Positions 33,702 to 45,955 of a DNA stretch of 64,000 nucleotides are shown here, piece by piece. The notes below the pieces were generated by a model. It was given only the letters and a program-made list of their open reading frames with translations, searched no databases and was not told the origin of the DNA. Each line of letters opens with the position of its first letter. Position 1 is the stretch's first letter. The stretch is from Odontocerum albicorne (lineage: Eukaryota > Arthropoda > Insecta > Trichoptera > Odontoceridae), in NCBI GenBank assembly GCA_949825065.1, contig OX463854.1:13677112-13741111 (forward strand), read 5' to 3'. The position numbers and the translations under genes were made by a program.

Positions 33702-34450
33702 TGTGACGCCTGCTCTGTTCAGCCGGCTTCTTAAAGAGGCAAGTACTCTTTAATCTCAGGAGTTCGTAGGGTTATTGGCACTCTGAGTAACTCTTTCTCA
33801 ATTCTCAGCGGGACAAGGGGCACAATTAAACGAGATATAATTTTAAAAACAAAACAGTTTATTATATAAATGGATTAAATAAAAAAAACTTGAACGTATG
33901 CCAAGAAAAAAAAGTTTTGAGTTCGGTTCCCGAATCAATGGCTCGAAGATTGTGTTGTGAATTTTAACAAGGGGGTTTACAATAGCAAATTAGAATTTAA
34001 GTTACGCCAGGGCTTAAGAATTTAAGTAAAGCCAGGGCTTAAGGTCCTGTCTGAAATCCAGCACTAAATAGAAGGAACAATATTCACCCAAAATTGAAGA
34101 TGTCGTCCTGAAGCGTTTGTGATACAGCAGAGAAAGTCAACGAATAAGTCTGGCAGTATTCCGTGTGGGCAGTATTGAACCAGCGTCCGTACCGCACCGA
34201 GTCTCGAATGAAAAAGGGCTCCCGGAGAGTCATCCTCTCCCTAAGCAAGCAAATCCCGAGAGAGAGGCGACAATTCTTTTCATCTCTCTCACCAATACGA
34301 GTGGCGCCATCGTGAACAAAAATTGTACTTCACGATATCGTCATTGCAAGATCATTCCAGAAAAATGTACCTGGCTGCCCAGACAGCCACCGGTGTCTCG
34401 ACCCAAAAGCAGACTTTATTACCCCCCTTTTATTTGAACAAACAATGACA
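33702..34450. other. GC-richer block, probable transposon remnant
   Basis: Composition shifts markedly, with motifs such as TGTGACGCCTGCTCTGTTCA, CAGCCGGCTTCTTAAAGAGG and, later, GGGCTCCCGGAGAGTCATCC. It opens with TG, and a CA can be found near the right edge (TTTACA, about 34464), as in a solo LTR, but I find no matching target duplication or second copy. A 90-codon plus frame (34165-34437) is probably incidental. Confidence 0.35.
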
Positions 34451-34789
34451 ATGGAATTCTTTACAATTCGGCATAGGGTTTTGGATATTTTATTATTCAA
34501 TCCTCAACCGTTTGGATCTTAAGATATCTTTCTATTATATTTTCAGGACAATAACTTTGCGAGGGTGACCACCCAGGAGTATCCTAGAACATCCTAGTAT
34601 TTTATGATATTTTGATCTTTTTGTTTACAAAGCAAAGCGCATGGACAGTCACCAATCGACACCACGTGTTTCATAAAACATGATATGTCGGGAATTTACA
34701 ATATCGAGGCCGCATACTATGTAATTTATCTTGAATGCCTTTTAGAGGATTTATAACTGTGTTTCTAAATAAAAATATAGTCCTCACAA

Positions 34790-35990
34790 TATTAAACCAG
34801 CTCCTCCTATTATAAAAAATCACATAAATATTTAGACACTTCCGATTATTGATAGAATCATATCAAATATTTATCCATCGACTGAAATTGCACCAAATAT
34901 TTAACCAAGTCCATTCATTGGCAGAAAGCATAGAAATTTTATATCGACTTTCATTCGTCGACAGTAATAATACAAAATATTAAACCAGATCCATTCACTA
35001 ACAAGGGTAACACAAACAATAAACCACCTCTATTTTTTTTAAATAACATCAAACATTTATCCATAGTCTGAAATTACACAAAATATTAATATGTCCATTC
35101 ATTGACAGGAATCATACAAAATAATTATCTTCATTCAATCGTTGACAGTAATAACACCAAACATTTAACCAGCTCCATTCACTAACAAAGATAGCAAAAA
35201 TTTTTAGCTGCCCTTAATTTTTGACAGAAGTAATACCAAATATTTATCCATTGACTGAAATTACACAAAATATTAACAAGTCCGTTCATGGACAGGAATA
35301 ATACAAAATATTTATCCCCTTCCCATCGTTGACACAAAATATTCGACCAGTCCAGCTCACTAACAAAGATAACAAAATATTTAGCCACCTCCAATTTTAT
35401 ATAGAAATAACATCAAATATTTATCCATTGACTGAAATTGTACAAAATGTTTAACAAAGTTCATTCATTGACATGAATCATACAAAGTATTAATCCACTT
35501 CGAATAGTTGACAGTAATAAGACAAAATATTTAACCAGTTGCGTTCACTAACGAAGATAACAAAAATATGTAGCTACCTCTATTTTTTTATAGAAATGAT
35601 ATCAAATATGTATCCATTGATTGAAATTATACAAACTATTTAACCAAGTCTGTTCATTGACAGGAATCATACAAAATATTTATCCACTTCTGTTCGTTGA
35701 CAGTAATAACACAATATTTAACCAGCTCCATTTACTGGCAAACACAACACAAACATTTAGCCACCTCCAATTTTTTATAGAAATAACTCCAAATTCAAAT
35801 CTAAATCCATTGACAAAACATACGAATAATATTTAACCAGGTCTCTTAATTACCATGATGCACAAAATATTTATACCGCTCAGTTTATTTTCAGTAATCA
35901 CAAAAATATTTATCGACCTCTATCTATTGGCATTCATTACACAAAATATTATGCCATCTCCGTTCACTAAAAATAATTACACAAAGTACG
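34790..35990. repeat. Two-level tandem repeat: about 37-bp subunits in about 187-bp units
   Basis: The phrase TTATCCATTGACTGAAATT recurs at about 34871, 35057, 35244, 35421 and 35610, spacings of 177-189 bp. Within each unit, subunits of about 37 bp share CAAAATATTTAACCA, TCCATTCATTGACA and ACTAACAAAGATAACA. Copies are diverged and contain small indels. No coding potential. Confidence 0.85.
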
Positions 35991-36358
35991 GTTATTATAA
36001 TATGGTGTATTAACAAAAAAGAGAAATTTATAATAATATGAAATTACAATGAAAATAGTTAAAATTGCAAATTAATATAATATTTTTCTATTAGTAAATA
36101 CTGACATTTTCGGGGTATTTTTAATAAGATAATTGATATGTTAAACGAACGAATTCGGTTTAATTATATGTCTTCTTAATTACGAATACATCATATATGT
36201 TAAAGATTTTTAAATGAATGATTTTTTTATGAATGGAGAAAAACATTAAGCAATTTTCTGAATTATTTTTAACTGAACCAATGGCTTGATATCTCTTACG
36301 GGATCTGAACGTCCAAGACTTTTGATGATCTATTTAAAATTTTAGGTATGAAAAAACT
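35991..36358. other. No gene seen
   Basis: AT-rich spacer between the two-level array and a SINE. Confidence 0.4.
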
Positions 36359-36540
36359 TCCGTAGTCTAGTAAGCAAGACGCATATCTCCTAGCCCGGAC
36401 GTTGCAGGTTCAAAAGGATCCCAGCTTGATTTTCATCTCCGGTTACTTAAACATAATTCTAGTTGGTTAAAAGACATTGCCACATGGCAATTCGTCCACC
36501 AGGTTGAACTGTGGAATACGAAAGTGTAATATAATAATAC
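36359..36540 (+). mobile_element. SINE, nearly full length
   Basis: tRNA-like head (GTCTAGTAAGCAAGACGCAT, CGGACGTTGCAGGTTCAAAA), TGATTTTCATCTCCGGTTAC, then TAGTTGGTTAAAAGACATTG, CCACATGGCAATTCGTCCAC and CAGGTTGAACTG, ending with GAAAGTGTAATATAATAATA. It has the same block order as 58257. Confidence 0.7.
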
Positions 36541-36599
36541 AACCATCAGCTTTGTGTCTTTATGCCCTGAAATATATAATATTAAAAGGTATGTTTGTT

Positions 36600-36975
36600 A
36601 CAATGGAAATTGAACCCAGAGCCTCGAGATTAAAAAAATGTGTTATCTATGAACAAGACTACAGGGTCATCACGTTGCTCAGAATTTGAATCTCATAAAA
36701 ATATTTCAAGCTCCGTTGTACAGCAGATAATATGCATAACGTCCAATCAGGGAGTGTTGTGTTCAACATTATCAAAAACGAAATAGGTGCATACCTTTTT
36801 TTTTCATCTTATACATTATTTCCTTCTACTGGTTGGTCAAAAGAAAAAGCCACATGCCTACCAGGTTGTCTATTAACAACATATGTGTCATTCAAACACA
36901 TTACAATTATGATGATGACTGTTGGTTTTGCCATTAAATAACACTTTCATTGGATACAGTACAATCTTACGGGTA
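36600..36975. mobile_element. Cluster of SINE fragments in both orientations
   Basis: 36600-36675 (minus) is a tRNA-like head (CTCTGGGTTCAATTTCCATT). 36825-36880 (plus) has TTGGTCAAAAGAAAAAGCCA and CCTACCAGGTTGTC. 36930-36972 (minus) is the 3' end (TACTGTATCCAATGAAAGTG). These are pieces of the same family, disrupted by insertion or rearrangement. Confidence 0.5.
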
Positions 36976-37895
36976 TATATTTCTATGTGGAAATCTCTTT
37001 ACGACTACCCAAAAAGAAGCGAAAGAGGCATAGAACGAAAATCAAATTAGAAGTCTTTTTTAAAAAATTACATTAACGGGAATCAACGATAACGAAAGGT
37101 TTAGATCAGAAAACAAGTGATTGAATTACTAAACCACGGAGGTTGTTTGTTTTTATTGAAATCAACATTATAATTGGGTCACAAAATGGTTGCAGTTTAC
37201 GGGACGGTAAACAAACTCGATCCTAAAATTTAAAAAGCCTTATTTTATATAATACTACATCAGTACTAAGAACGCAATAACATAAAAAATAAAAATGAGT
37301 AAGAAACAATAACACTGCAACAATTAGACGAAAACATAAAAGTGACTGCATTTCACACATGGATATCAAAAGTCGTTTCCCCTTTCTAATTTTTTGATTA
37401 AAAAATGTAATGCAATCTAAGAAAAACCTCAAAATGTGTACAATACGTTTGTTATCTTATTGCGTAACAAATTTGTTTTATATATTTTCCTTTCGTTGGA
37501 AATACTTTGATGGAGCAGAAATGTTTCCCATCTCGCAAAGCCTGTATATTTTATTTCAAGTCACGTCCCTTATACATTTCTGAGCTTCTAACTTTTCATG
37601 GGTCTTGACTCATTTTACTCCCCTACCCTTAATCCCGCTGTTAAACTTGACAAACCATTGTGAATTGAAGTTTGATTATTCTTAAGGAAATCTTGATGTC
37701 AAAAACAATGTTGTTAGAGCAAATATACAATTCAAATTGTTTTAAATATTTATTTTATTAAACTTGACCAGTTGCGGTTTATTTTTTAATTTTCTACTGT
37801 AACAAAAATTACGGATGAATTAACTTCAATAAACATTTTTAAGCTGTTTTTGACAAAACAGCATACATACCATCACGCCATACCCCTTTTAAGTA
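36976..37895. other. No gene seen
   Basis: AT-rich; a 69-codon minus frame at 37223-37432 is not recognisable. CCACGGAGGTTG near 37134 may be another SINE scrap. Confidence 0.35.
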
Positions 37896-37899
37896 GGTA

Positions 37900-38090
37900 G
37901 AGAAGATAGATCTCTTCGTTTTTTCTATCCATCCACATACCTCTCACCTCGTCCATGTCGAAATATTTCGTCATCAATACTGTCGAATATTTTCCTCGGT
38001 TAAAATTTTCTACTATCACCTACCACTCATTCCTCCGCCTCGCTCTCCATTCATTTCAGACATATATATTTGTTTTATGAGTATTTTGCT
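37900..38090 (-). pseudogene. LINE remnant
   Basis: The minus strand gives TVLMTKYFDMDEVRGMWMDR, similar in character to LINE C-terminal regions. Its right part repeats the sequence at 30478-30520. Confidence 0.35.
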
Positions 38091-38314
38091 CAATTTGTTC
38101 CCTCAGAGTAGCCATTCCATCTTAAGGAGATTTTTTAGACTTTACTCATTACAATAATGTCTAACAAACAATTATTATTTACCCAGTAACTTTTTAACTT
38201 GTCAGTCACTCTACCAACGTCGTACCAAGCATATTGAATACACTGGTTCTCTGTCAAATATTTTAACAATATTGTTTAAAAAAATGCTAGATTGATGGTA
38301 ATAAAAGTAAACAA

Positions 38315-38415
38315 TAGCCTCAGCTGCCTAATTGATGAGATGTCTTACTTTGAACTCGGTGTTTCTAGTTCGATTCACGTTGGTGCCCATTTTATTTAAA
38401 TAAAAAAAGGTGAGT
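38315..38415 (+). mobile_element. SINE head fragment
   Basis: TCAGCTGCCTAATTGATGAG, ATGTCTTACTTTGAACTCGG and TAGTTCGATTCACGTTGGTG form a tRNA-like head with a B-box, followed by T/A-rich sequence. The 3' body is not seen. Confidence 0.55.
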
Positions 38416-38662
38416 CCTGCTATCTTTTAAAGCCTCTTTGACAATTTATGGTTAGTTTTTAGAGCTGATCATATATTTAAAAACCTGATGGACTGTAATA
38501 TATAATATTAATTTGTTAGACAATACAATTCCACATCCTTGTTTATAATGTGTCCTTATAGTTTTCACTGATTATTTTATTTATTCAAATGTTTACATAA
38601 TTCTACACTACACAAGATGTTCATTATCAGCTGACTCACAAGTACCAGTGGCCCATCAGGTG

Positions 38663-38734
38663 TTCTACAAGTTGACTAACATACAGTTAGTTGTACATCC
38701 GTACAACTAACTGTATGTTAGTCAACTTGTAGAA
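38663..38734. repeat. Perfect 34-bp inverted repeat with 4-nt loop
   Basis: The left arm 38663-38696 (TTCTACAAGTTGACTAACAT...) is the exact reverse complement of 38701-38734; the loop is ATCC. No mismatch is present in the arms. Confidence 0.95.
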
Positions 38735-38755
38735 TAGGCGATTGTTACGACCGCC

Positions 38756-38922
38756 AAATTAACATAATAACACAAATATATGATAGATACACAATCAAAT
38801 TAACATAATAACACAAATATGTGATAGATGCACCCGTGAAATTAACATAATAACACAAATATACGATAGATACATCCGTGAAATTAACATATTAACATAA
38901 ATATACGATAGAATGAATCCGT
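38756..38922. repeat. Tandem array, 4 x about 42 bp
   Basis: AAATTAACATAATAACACAA starts at 38756, 38797 and 38839, with a diverged fourth copy at 38881; spacings are 41, 42 and 42 bp. Confidence 0.9.
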
Positions 38923-39174
38923 GCCGCAGCCACTCGTATTTAACATCTCAGTGAAAAAAAAACATATTGGCACAATTCCATTGAAACATCCAAAGCTTAG
39001 TATATTTATAATACGTTAAACCAAATCTGTCGAAATGCTACGAGAATACCAATGTAATTAATTGCCTTTGCGCTACGGTCCAATTATATAAGTTAAACAA
39101 AGCTATCATACACATTTTGATTTATAATTTCAAAATTAAAAGTGTACTTATTTATTTTATACTCATACATTGTA

Positions 39175-39350
39175 TATGAATGGAATGCGTATTAGAGGAA
39201 GATCAAGGGAAGTATAATGGGGTCATTTACAAATGATATTTTAAAAGCAGGAAAAGTAGAAGTAAAAGAAATATTAGGAGCTGAAGAGAAAGTGTATGGA
39301 CGTGGAAGAAGCGAAAAGTGTATGACGAGATAGGAAAGACTGGGAATTTC
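39175..39350 (+). pseudogene. LINE C-terminal fragment
   Basis: Reads GMRIRGRSREV, stop, WGHLQMIF, then KCMDVEEAKSV, stop, RDRKDWE. It matches the minus-strand fragment at 23.2 kb and the R-G-R-SR / DR-xW motifs of LINE C-termini. Confidence 0.5.
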
Positions 39351-41300
39351 TCCTCTTTGCTTATTACAATAGGGAAAAAGTGTAATGCACTGTCAAGTTT
39401 TAATTTTTTACATATATAGTACTGTGAAATTTATTTCATAGTAACTGTATCCAAGCTACCTTGTGTATCTCTGCCCATAGAAGATTTAATAGCAAACTTT
39501 TTAGCTTTAATCTTGTTCGTTCACCTTGTTGTATATTTTGTAGCTATTTGGATCAATCCGCAGATTACATTTTGTGGTACTGCGATGATAATCAATTCAA
39601 TAATCTCTGAACGAATCTCCATTCAGTTTGTCACCGGTGCGGTGCATCTTCAGACTGATTGTCTATTCCGATTTAGAGATGTCAAAATATAGTAATTAAC
39701 ATTTCCAATTTTTACTAGCAACTCGCTAAGCTGTTTGAACTGTATGCCTTAAGACGTTTTATTAGTACTAGTTGTTAATATTCACGGAAGTAAAACAAAT
39801 TCTACATTTATGAAAATATATATTCATAAATATAGAAATTGTTTATATATATATCATTTAAACATCGTCCCCTTTTATACCGGTTTAAAAATTGTTACCT
39901 AGGTATTTAAAATTCGTGCAGTTATCACGGATCCGCCGAGATTCAAATTTCGAATTACTTTCGTAGAGAATCTAAGTATTCCTCTCTCGGTCTCTTGTAT
40001 TCAAAATTCAGTTCTCGTATTCTATCTTTGACGACAACCATCGTTCGGGTTTTGGCCTGTTTATATATTGCATATATATTATTAGTATTAGTATAGTATA
40101 GTATTAGTATATTTTACTGCGCTGCAAATAATTTTACTTCTCCCATGACGTCGGGCCTTAAGTTCGTCCCCGTTAATATTTTTAACACACTAAGGTATAT
40201 CGTTGCTGGAAAAGTACCTTTGAGCAGTTCATTCTTCATAAAAAAATTAAGATGATTTAAATATTCGCGTCGCGGTGGATGGGAACCTCTTTGGTTCCTC
40301 ATAACAGCGTGGGTTGGCTGGGAACGAACTGAACTGTGTGTATGTATGTTTTGAATTTATTTAAATTTCATACGATGAGGGTAGATTTTCCATTTTGTAT
40401 TAAAATGCTTCTCTTAATTTAATTAGTAAAAAACATAAATTGTTTAACTTAATATAACTGTAAAAGATCACCGTTAAAAGAAATTAACATTTTTTTTTCC
40501 AAAATTTACAAAAATAGGATGTGTATAATAAAATACTTGAAGTAAAATGTTATATTTATATGTCTACACATCCTTGTAATGAAAGTTTTTTTATCCTTCG
40601 TCGAAATCCTCGGAGATTTCTAGTTGAAAAACTAGTGTCCAGGGAGAAATACCGCTTCGACCCAACTTCCGTACATAAACTTTTCCGCAAGAAAAAAAAA
40701 AAGAATTTTCTTCCAAACCAATTATTATTGTCCGAGCCATAAACTGAAATGTAACAAATATCATTCGATCAAAAAACTCGTAAGTCTTTTACAACAATAT
40801 TTTGTGCCTGGAATAGTTTATTAATAGTCATTTCATTTTGTTTTATATATTTATGTTAACAGAATAATATAATTGATATCCGATATACGAGAAAGGTGTT
40901 AAATAAACTTCGGATGAAAATGTGACAAACACTTTTCCAAAAAGAAACTGCAATCCTCGAACCGGAAGTCAGACATTTTATCAACTAACTCATAAAGATT
41001 TATCCTAATAAAAAAAAAATAAAAAGGATATTTACGATTTTGTTTAACATATAAAATTTGAAAAAGGCGTCTTTTAAAAAAAAACAAGGTTATCCGATTT
41101 GTCGGAAATTGGTTTATAGTTTTTAAAAAATAATCTCAAAGTCTTTGAGTATATTTTGTCTAATCTGATTTTTTTCTTTATTTAGAGTTAACATTAAAAA
41201 TATATCATTTGCCAACTACAAAAGTCCTGTTAATGAGTATGGATATGAAATGATTCTAAAGCGATCAGAATGAATTTGCTTCTTTGATATTTTCAAGACA
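39351..41300. other. No recognised gene
   Basis: A 62-codon minus frame at 40114-40302 (contains GSHPPRREYLNHLNFF) has a protein-like look and higher GC, but I cannot assign it. A 73-codon plus frame at 40521-40742 ends in a lysine run over poly(A). The rest is AT-rich. Confidence 0.3.
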
Positions 41301-41301
41301 A

Positions 41302-41566
41302 CAGTTACTATAAAATAATTTCGTTTGTTACATCTTAACATTCTAAATTTTGTTCAGTTACTATAAAATAATTTCGTTTGTTACATCTTAACATTCTAAA
41401 TTTTGTTCAGTTACTATAAAATAATTTCGTTTGTTACATCTTAACATTCTAAATTTTGTTCAGTTACTATTAAATAATTTCGTTTGTTACATCTTAACAT
41501 TCAAAATTTTGTTCAGTTACTATAAAATAATTTCATTTGTTACGTCCTGACATTCTAAATTGTATC
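41302..41566. repeat. Tandem array, 5 x 53 bp
   Basis: CAGTTACTATAAAATAATTT starts at 41302, 41355, 41408, 41461 and 41514, exactly 53 bp apart. The first four copies are nearly identical; the last is more diverged. Confidence 0.93.
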
Positions 41567-43555
41567 CATATTCAATATTTTTATAATATTGTCATGCAGT
41601 GACGGACATGTCACATATCAATAACTGAGTCAAATATAACGCTCGTTTTGTTCAGTATATTATTTAAAGGAGCAAATAAAGTGAATATGCTTATCATCAG
41701 AATAATTGCAAAAAAATGAGCTTATTTTCAAAACCAAAAAAACAAATTTCAACCTTTGAAATGCTCTACACTTGTTTACCTCGTGTTAGAATTAAAAAAA
41801 AATACAAAATAAAGCAATGAAGAATTATCACCAATGTTTTTGTTCGTGTCACCCCATATTTCTCATAAATTCATTTCTGGAAAAAGCTTTTTTAAATTTA
41901 TATTAAACCTCCTGAATGTGGACATTTTGGCTTGTTTCACCTGATCATCTTATAAACATGCCATTGGATCTCAATCGATCTGATAATTGGATCTGATACC
42001 TATGATCCTTTTTCCATTGACACTTTCATTCGAATGTATATATGCTGTCAAATAAACTTAACCCTTTTTGGAAACATAACAGATAAACGTACACAGAGAA
42101 ATTCATATATGTTTGATTGGATGGTATTCAATCTCTTGGAGCCGTTTCCGGTACCACATCTAGAAATCATCAATCTTCTATTGATTGTATGTGTTGAGTA
42201 TCCAGGTATCTAAACATATTCTTCGTCGTGACCTCAATGCTGAGGAACATGACTCACTAAAATTGTTGTGCGTTGTACACAATCTCCTCTCCAAATATTT
42301 CACTTTCCAAAGAATCCGTGACATAAACAGACGTGATCTTGATCTATCCCTTCAATTCTCTACATTGCTTGCTAGTGACAATGAGTCTCTTTTATATCCT
42401 ACTTGCACGAAAAATTACTCAAGAACTGAAGAATGAAATGAGTACATATTCTTAAAAACCTTCAAATAAAAAATTAAAAAAGGAAAAAATAAGGGTTTCG
42501 CAACAATATAACAAATTGATACCATGCATGAATAATTTTTATTAAAAAAATGCGGAAATTATTGAAGGAATCTTCATTTTTACGTATATTATAATTTTGT
42601 TATTCAAATATTTTCAATGATTCCCTATCAAATTTTAAACATTAACAACAAGGATACAACCATGTACAAAATAAAAGAAAAAATAATGTTTTTTATTTGT
42701 GAATCACAAGTATCGTATCTACCTCCGGGACAAGAGAAGGTAAGAAATCCAATTTAGATGTTTCGTTTGGCTGAAAATTTGGTAAAAGGAAATTGATTTA
42801 ATAAACTGAAGGTGGATGGGCTGTAACGTGACACAAATGTTCAATCTTCCCGCTTTTTCATTGAATTATGCCATAATGTCCATTGGCGCCGAAGGAGTTT
42901 TATCGGATCTTGAGGGGAGAAGATTTGTGATATTGTCGCCGTATAAAACTGTTTACCAAGGTAGAATGAGTACAATTTTATCTCTTATTTTCCTTGTTTA
43001 TGTATGTCCGACCGCTTTCTACGGAACGAAAACAAAAGAAAGATGACTTAAATTTCAATTATCGTCCCCATTCTTAGAATGGATAAGCTTTGTGATTGTC
43101 TATTATTAAAATTGATACTTTTTATTCCAAATTGACAATAGATTGTACGTTTGAAAGAAAAAAAGGTTTTTTTGGTTATTTTCCTACTTAAAATATCCAA
43201 TTATTCTGTAACAAATGATACAAATCATCATGTTATGTATTTTCATTTAGAAGTAGACAGAGATAACAGAGTGCCAGACTTTCCTATTTTGGCAAGTATT
43301 TTACATCTTTACGCCTATTAATACAGTTTCTAATATTTCAAAATATTATTCACTTGATCCAACGATTTATTTGGTTATATTATAACCATCCAAACATTAT
43401 TAATAGACATGACGATTTTTTTCTCAAATCAGCATGGTCCCCCATAATAATATCCGGCACACATCCATTTATGACTAAATTTGCGCTATATTTTGTTTAT
43501 GAAACTTCTGGTGTTGCTATCTCCAGTGAAAAAATCGAATAATATTTCAGGACTT
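41567..43555. other. No recognised gene; two protein-like frames
   Basis: Plus-strand frames at 42185-42436 (83 codons, RRDLNAEEHDSLKLLCVVHN) and 42816-43046 (76 codons, SIGAEGVLSDLEGRRFVILS) look more protein-like than their surroundings, but I recognise no family, and neither has clear splice borders. They could be exon or transposon remnants. Confidence 0.3.
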
Positions 43556-44832
43556 CGATCCCATCACCACCAACTGTTATGAGAGGCTTAATAAGTTCTT
43601 ATTCAGAGCGATCCCATCACCATCAACTGTTATGAGAGGCTTAATAAGTTCTTATTCAGAGCGATCCCATCACCACCAACTGTTATGAGAGGCTTAATTA
43701 GTTCTTATTCAGAGCGATCCCATCATCACCAACTGTTATGAGAGGCTTAATAAGTTCTTATTCAGAGCGATCCCATCACCATCAACTGTTATGAGAGGCT
43801 TAATAAGTTCTTATTCAGAGCGATCCCATCACCACCAACTGTTATGAGAGGCTTACTAAGTTCTTATTCAGAGCGATCCCATCACCACCAACTGTTATGA
43901 GAGGCTTAATAAGTTCTTATTCAGAGCGATCCCATCACCACCAACTGTTATGAGAGGCTTAATAAGTTCTTATTCAGAGCGATCCCATCACCATCAACTG
44001 TTATGAGAGGCTTAATAAGTTCTTATTCAGAGCGATCCCATCACCACCAACTGTTATGAGAGGCTTAATAAGTTCTTATTCAGAGCGATCCCATCATCAC
44101 CAACTGTTATGAGAGGCTTAATAAGTTCTTATTCAGAGCGATCCCATCACCATCAACTGTTATGAGAGGCTTAATAAGTTCTTATTCAGAGCGATCCCAT
44201 CACCACCAACTGTTATGAGAGGCTTACTAAGTTCTTATTCAGAGCGATCCCATCACCACCAACTGTTATGAGAGGCTTAATAAGTTCTTATTCAGAGCGA
44301 TCCCATCACCATCAACTGTTATGAGAGGCTTAATAAGTTCTTATTCAGAGCGATCCCATCACCACCAACTGTTATGAGAGGCTTACTAAGTTCTTATTCA
44401 GAGCGATCCCATCACCACCAACTGTTATGAGAGGCTTAATAAGTTCTTATTCAGAGCGATCCCATCACCACCAACTGTTATGAGAGGCTTAATAAGTTCT
44501 TATTCAGAGCGATCCCACCACCACCAACTGTTATGAGAGGCTTACTAAGTTTTTATTCAAAGCGATCCCACCATCACCAACTGTTATGAGAGGCTTAATA
44601 AGTTCTTATTCAAAGCGATCCCACCATCACCAACGGTTATGAGAGGCTTAATAAGTTCTTATTCAGAGCGATCCCACCATCACCAACTATTATGAGAGGC
44701 TTAATAAGTTCTTATTCAGAGCGATCCCATCACCACCAACTGTTATGAGAGGCTTAATAAGTTCTTATTCAGAGTGATCTCATCATCACCAACTGTTATG
44801 AGAGGCTTAATAAGTTCTTATTCAGAGCGATC
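43556..44832. repeat. Tandem array, 24 x 53 bp, with internal higher order
   Basis: The unit begins CGATCCCATCACCACCAACT and continues GTTATGAGAGGCTTAATAAG TTCTTATTCAGAG. Starts at 43556 and 43609, and on to 44828, fit 24 exact 53-bp steps with no indel. Variants (ATCACC, ACCATC, ACCACC; TTACTAAG) repeat in a 7-unit pattern: units 2-7 resemble units 9-14. The right-hand units 19-24 carry the most private changes. Confidence 0.95.
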
Positions 44833-45800
44833 TACACTAGAAAATCAAATCTTTATTTTTGTTAGCGCATGTTATGATGAACAAATTATTTACCGAACGG
44901 AATCCTAGCGCGTTATCAGTACTTTCACGGTTAACTTCTAATACAACAACTATTATTTGAAGTCACTATATCAGAGTAGCCTTTCAAGTACGAGTATGTT
45001 AGTCTTGTATTTCAAGACTAACATACTTGAAAATGAAAAAAATAATAAGAATTCGTTATAAACTTATTGAATTAGGAAATAATTCAAATGTTTTTTTAAA
45101 GGGACTGCCGATCTTTTTTGAGGGATACGTAAACCATCAAATATTATTTTGAAAATAATGACTATTACCTGATAATTCGGTGTATTAAAAAAAATTTACT
45201 TGGTTATCCGTCAATCATCTATACATTACTGAATAAACGGTTACAGGAGAAGTTTCGTAAAAAATATATTTTTTTATAATAACCGTTACGTATAAAAACA
45301 TAAACAGTTTGATTCTTGTAAAATACACTGTATAAGTTTACAAAATAGGGTTCGTTAAAAAGCAATACTTTTTCATAACAATTAAAGGAGGAAAACGGTA
45401 TTTATTTCAACGTATATTGTAGTTTATACCAAAGCATTAATTAAATTTCTCCTAAAAATACTATTTACATAAACATCGAACCATACAAAATCGGTTAAAC
45501 TAACCTCTTTATACATAAGGTAAGGTGGTGTCATGATTAATAACTGTCACATAAATACAGGTAGTTAATATTAAATATCATAGTTAAATCATTTTTATTT
45601 TTCAAATACTACTTGACAGCTACTGGATATGATTATAAAAAATAAAATTATAATGCCAAATAATATATTAATTAAGAAGAGATGACGTGAATGTTGAAAA
45701 GAAAAATGCAAATATTAAAACAAAAAAGCAGTTGAAAATCAGTGAGAATGATTTTGTCAAGTTAAAATAATAAATAATTTTAACACTCAATTATTATATT
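44833..45800. other. No gene; contains a short hairpin
   Basis: The hairpin at 44984-45030 is described separately. The remainder is AT-rich with no recognisable frame. Confidence 0.4.
44984..45030. repeat. Inverted repeat with a 6-nt insertion in one arm
   Basis: The left arm is TCAAGTACGAGTATGTTAG TCTTG; the right arm is CAAGACTAACATACTTGA. They pair exactly except for six extra bases, which turn TA into TACGAGTA in the left arm. The loop is TATTT. Confidence 0.9.
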
Positions 45801-45817
45801 GTTTATAGTTAAGGCAT

Positions 45818-45955
45818 TAACATTGTGGAGGTTTAAAGTCATTGTAATTTGTTTTATAAAATAATGTTTATTCCACTTTTTGTAACGGTATAACCCTACC
45901 GGTCTCAAGGCTTTCACCTCATCATCAGGAGAGCACAAACAAGTCTTGTGTTTGA
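45818..45955 (-). mobile_element. Penelope-like 3' end with hammerhead-like motif, copy 2
   Basis: Read on the minus strand: GCTCTCCTGATGATGAGGTG, AAAGCCTTGAGACCGGTAGG, then GTTATACCGTTAC and the body shared with 24112-24197. CTGATGA is at 45922-45928, the stem is AGGT-GAAA-GCCT, and GAGA stands where GAAA is expected. The CGGTA/TACCG pair could form stem III. Confidence 0.45.

Noticed and set aside
33702..34465. LTR retrotransposon
   Set aside because: It begins TG and can be made to end CA, but no target duplication, primer binding site or second LTR could be found.
43556..44832. CRISPR-like array
   Set aside because: Units are contiguous and lack unique spacers, and the genome is eukaryotic; it is a minisatellite.
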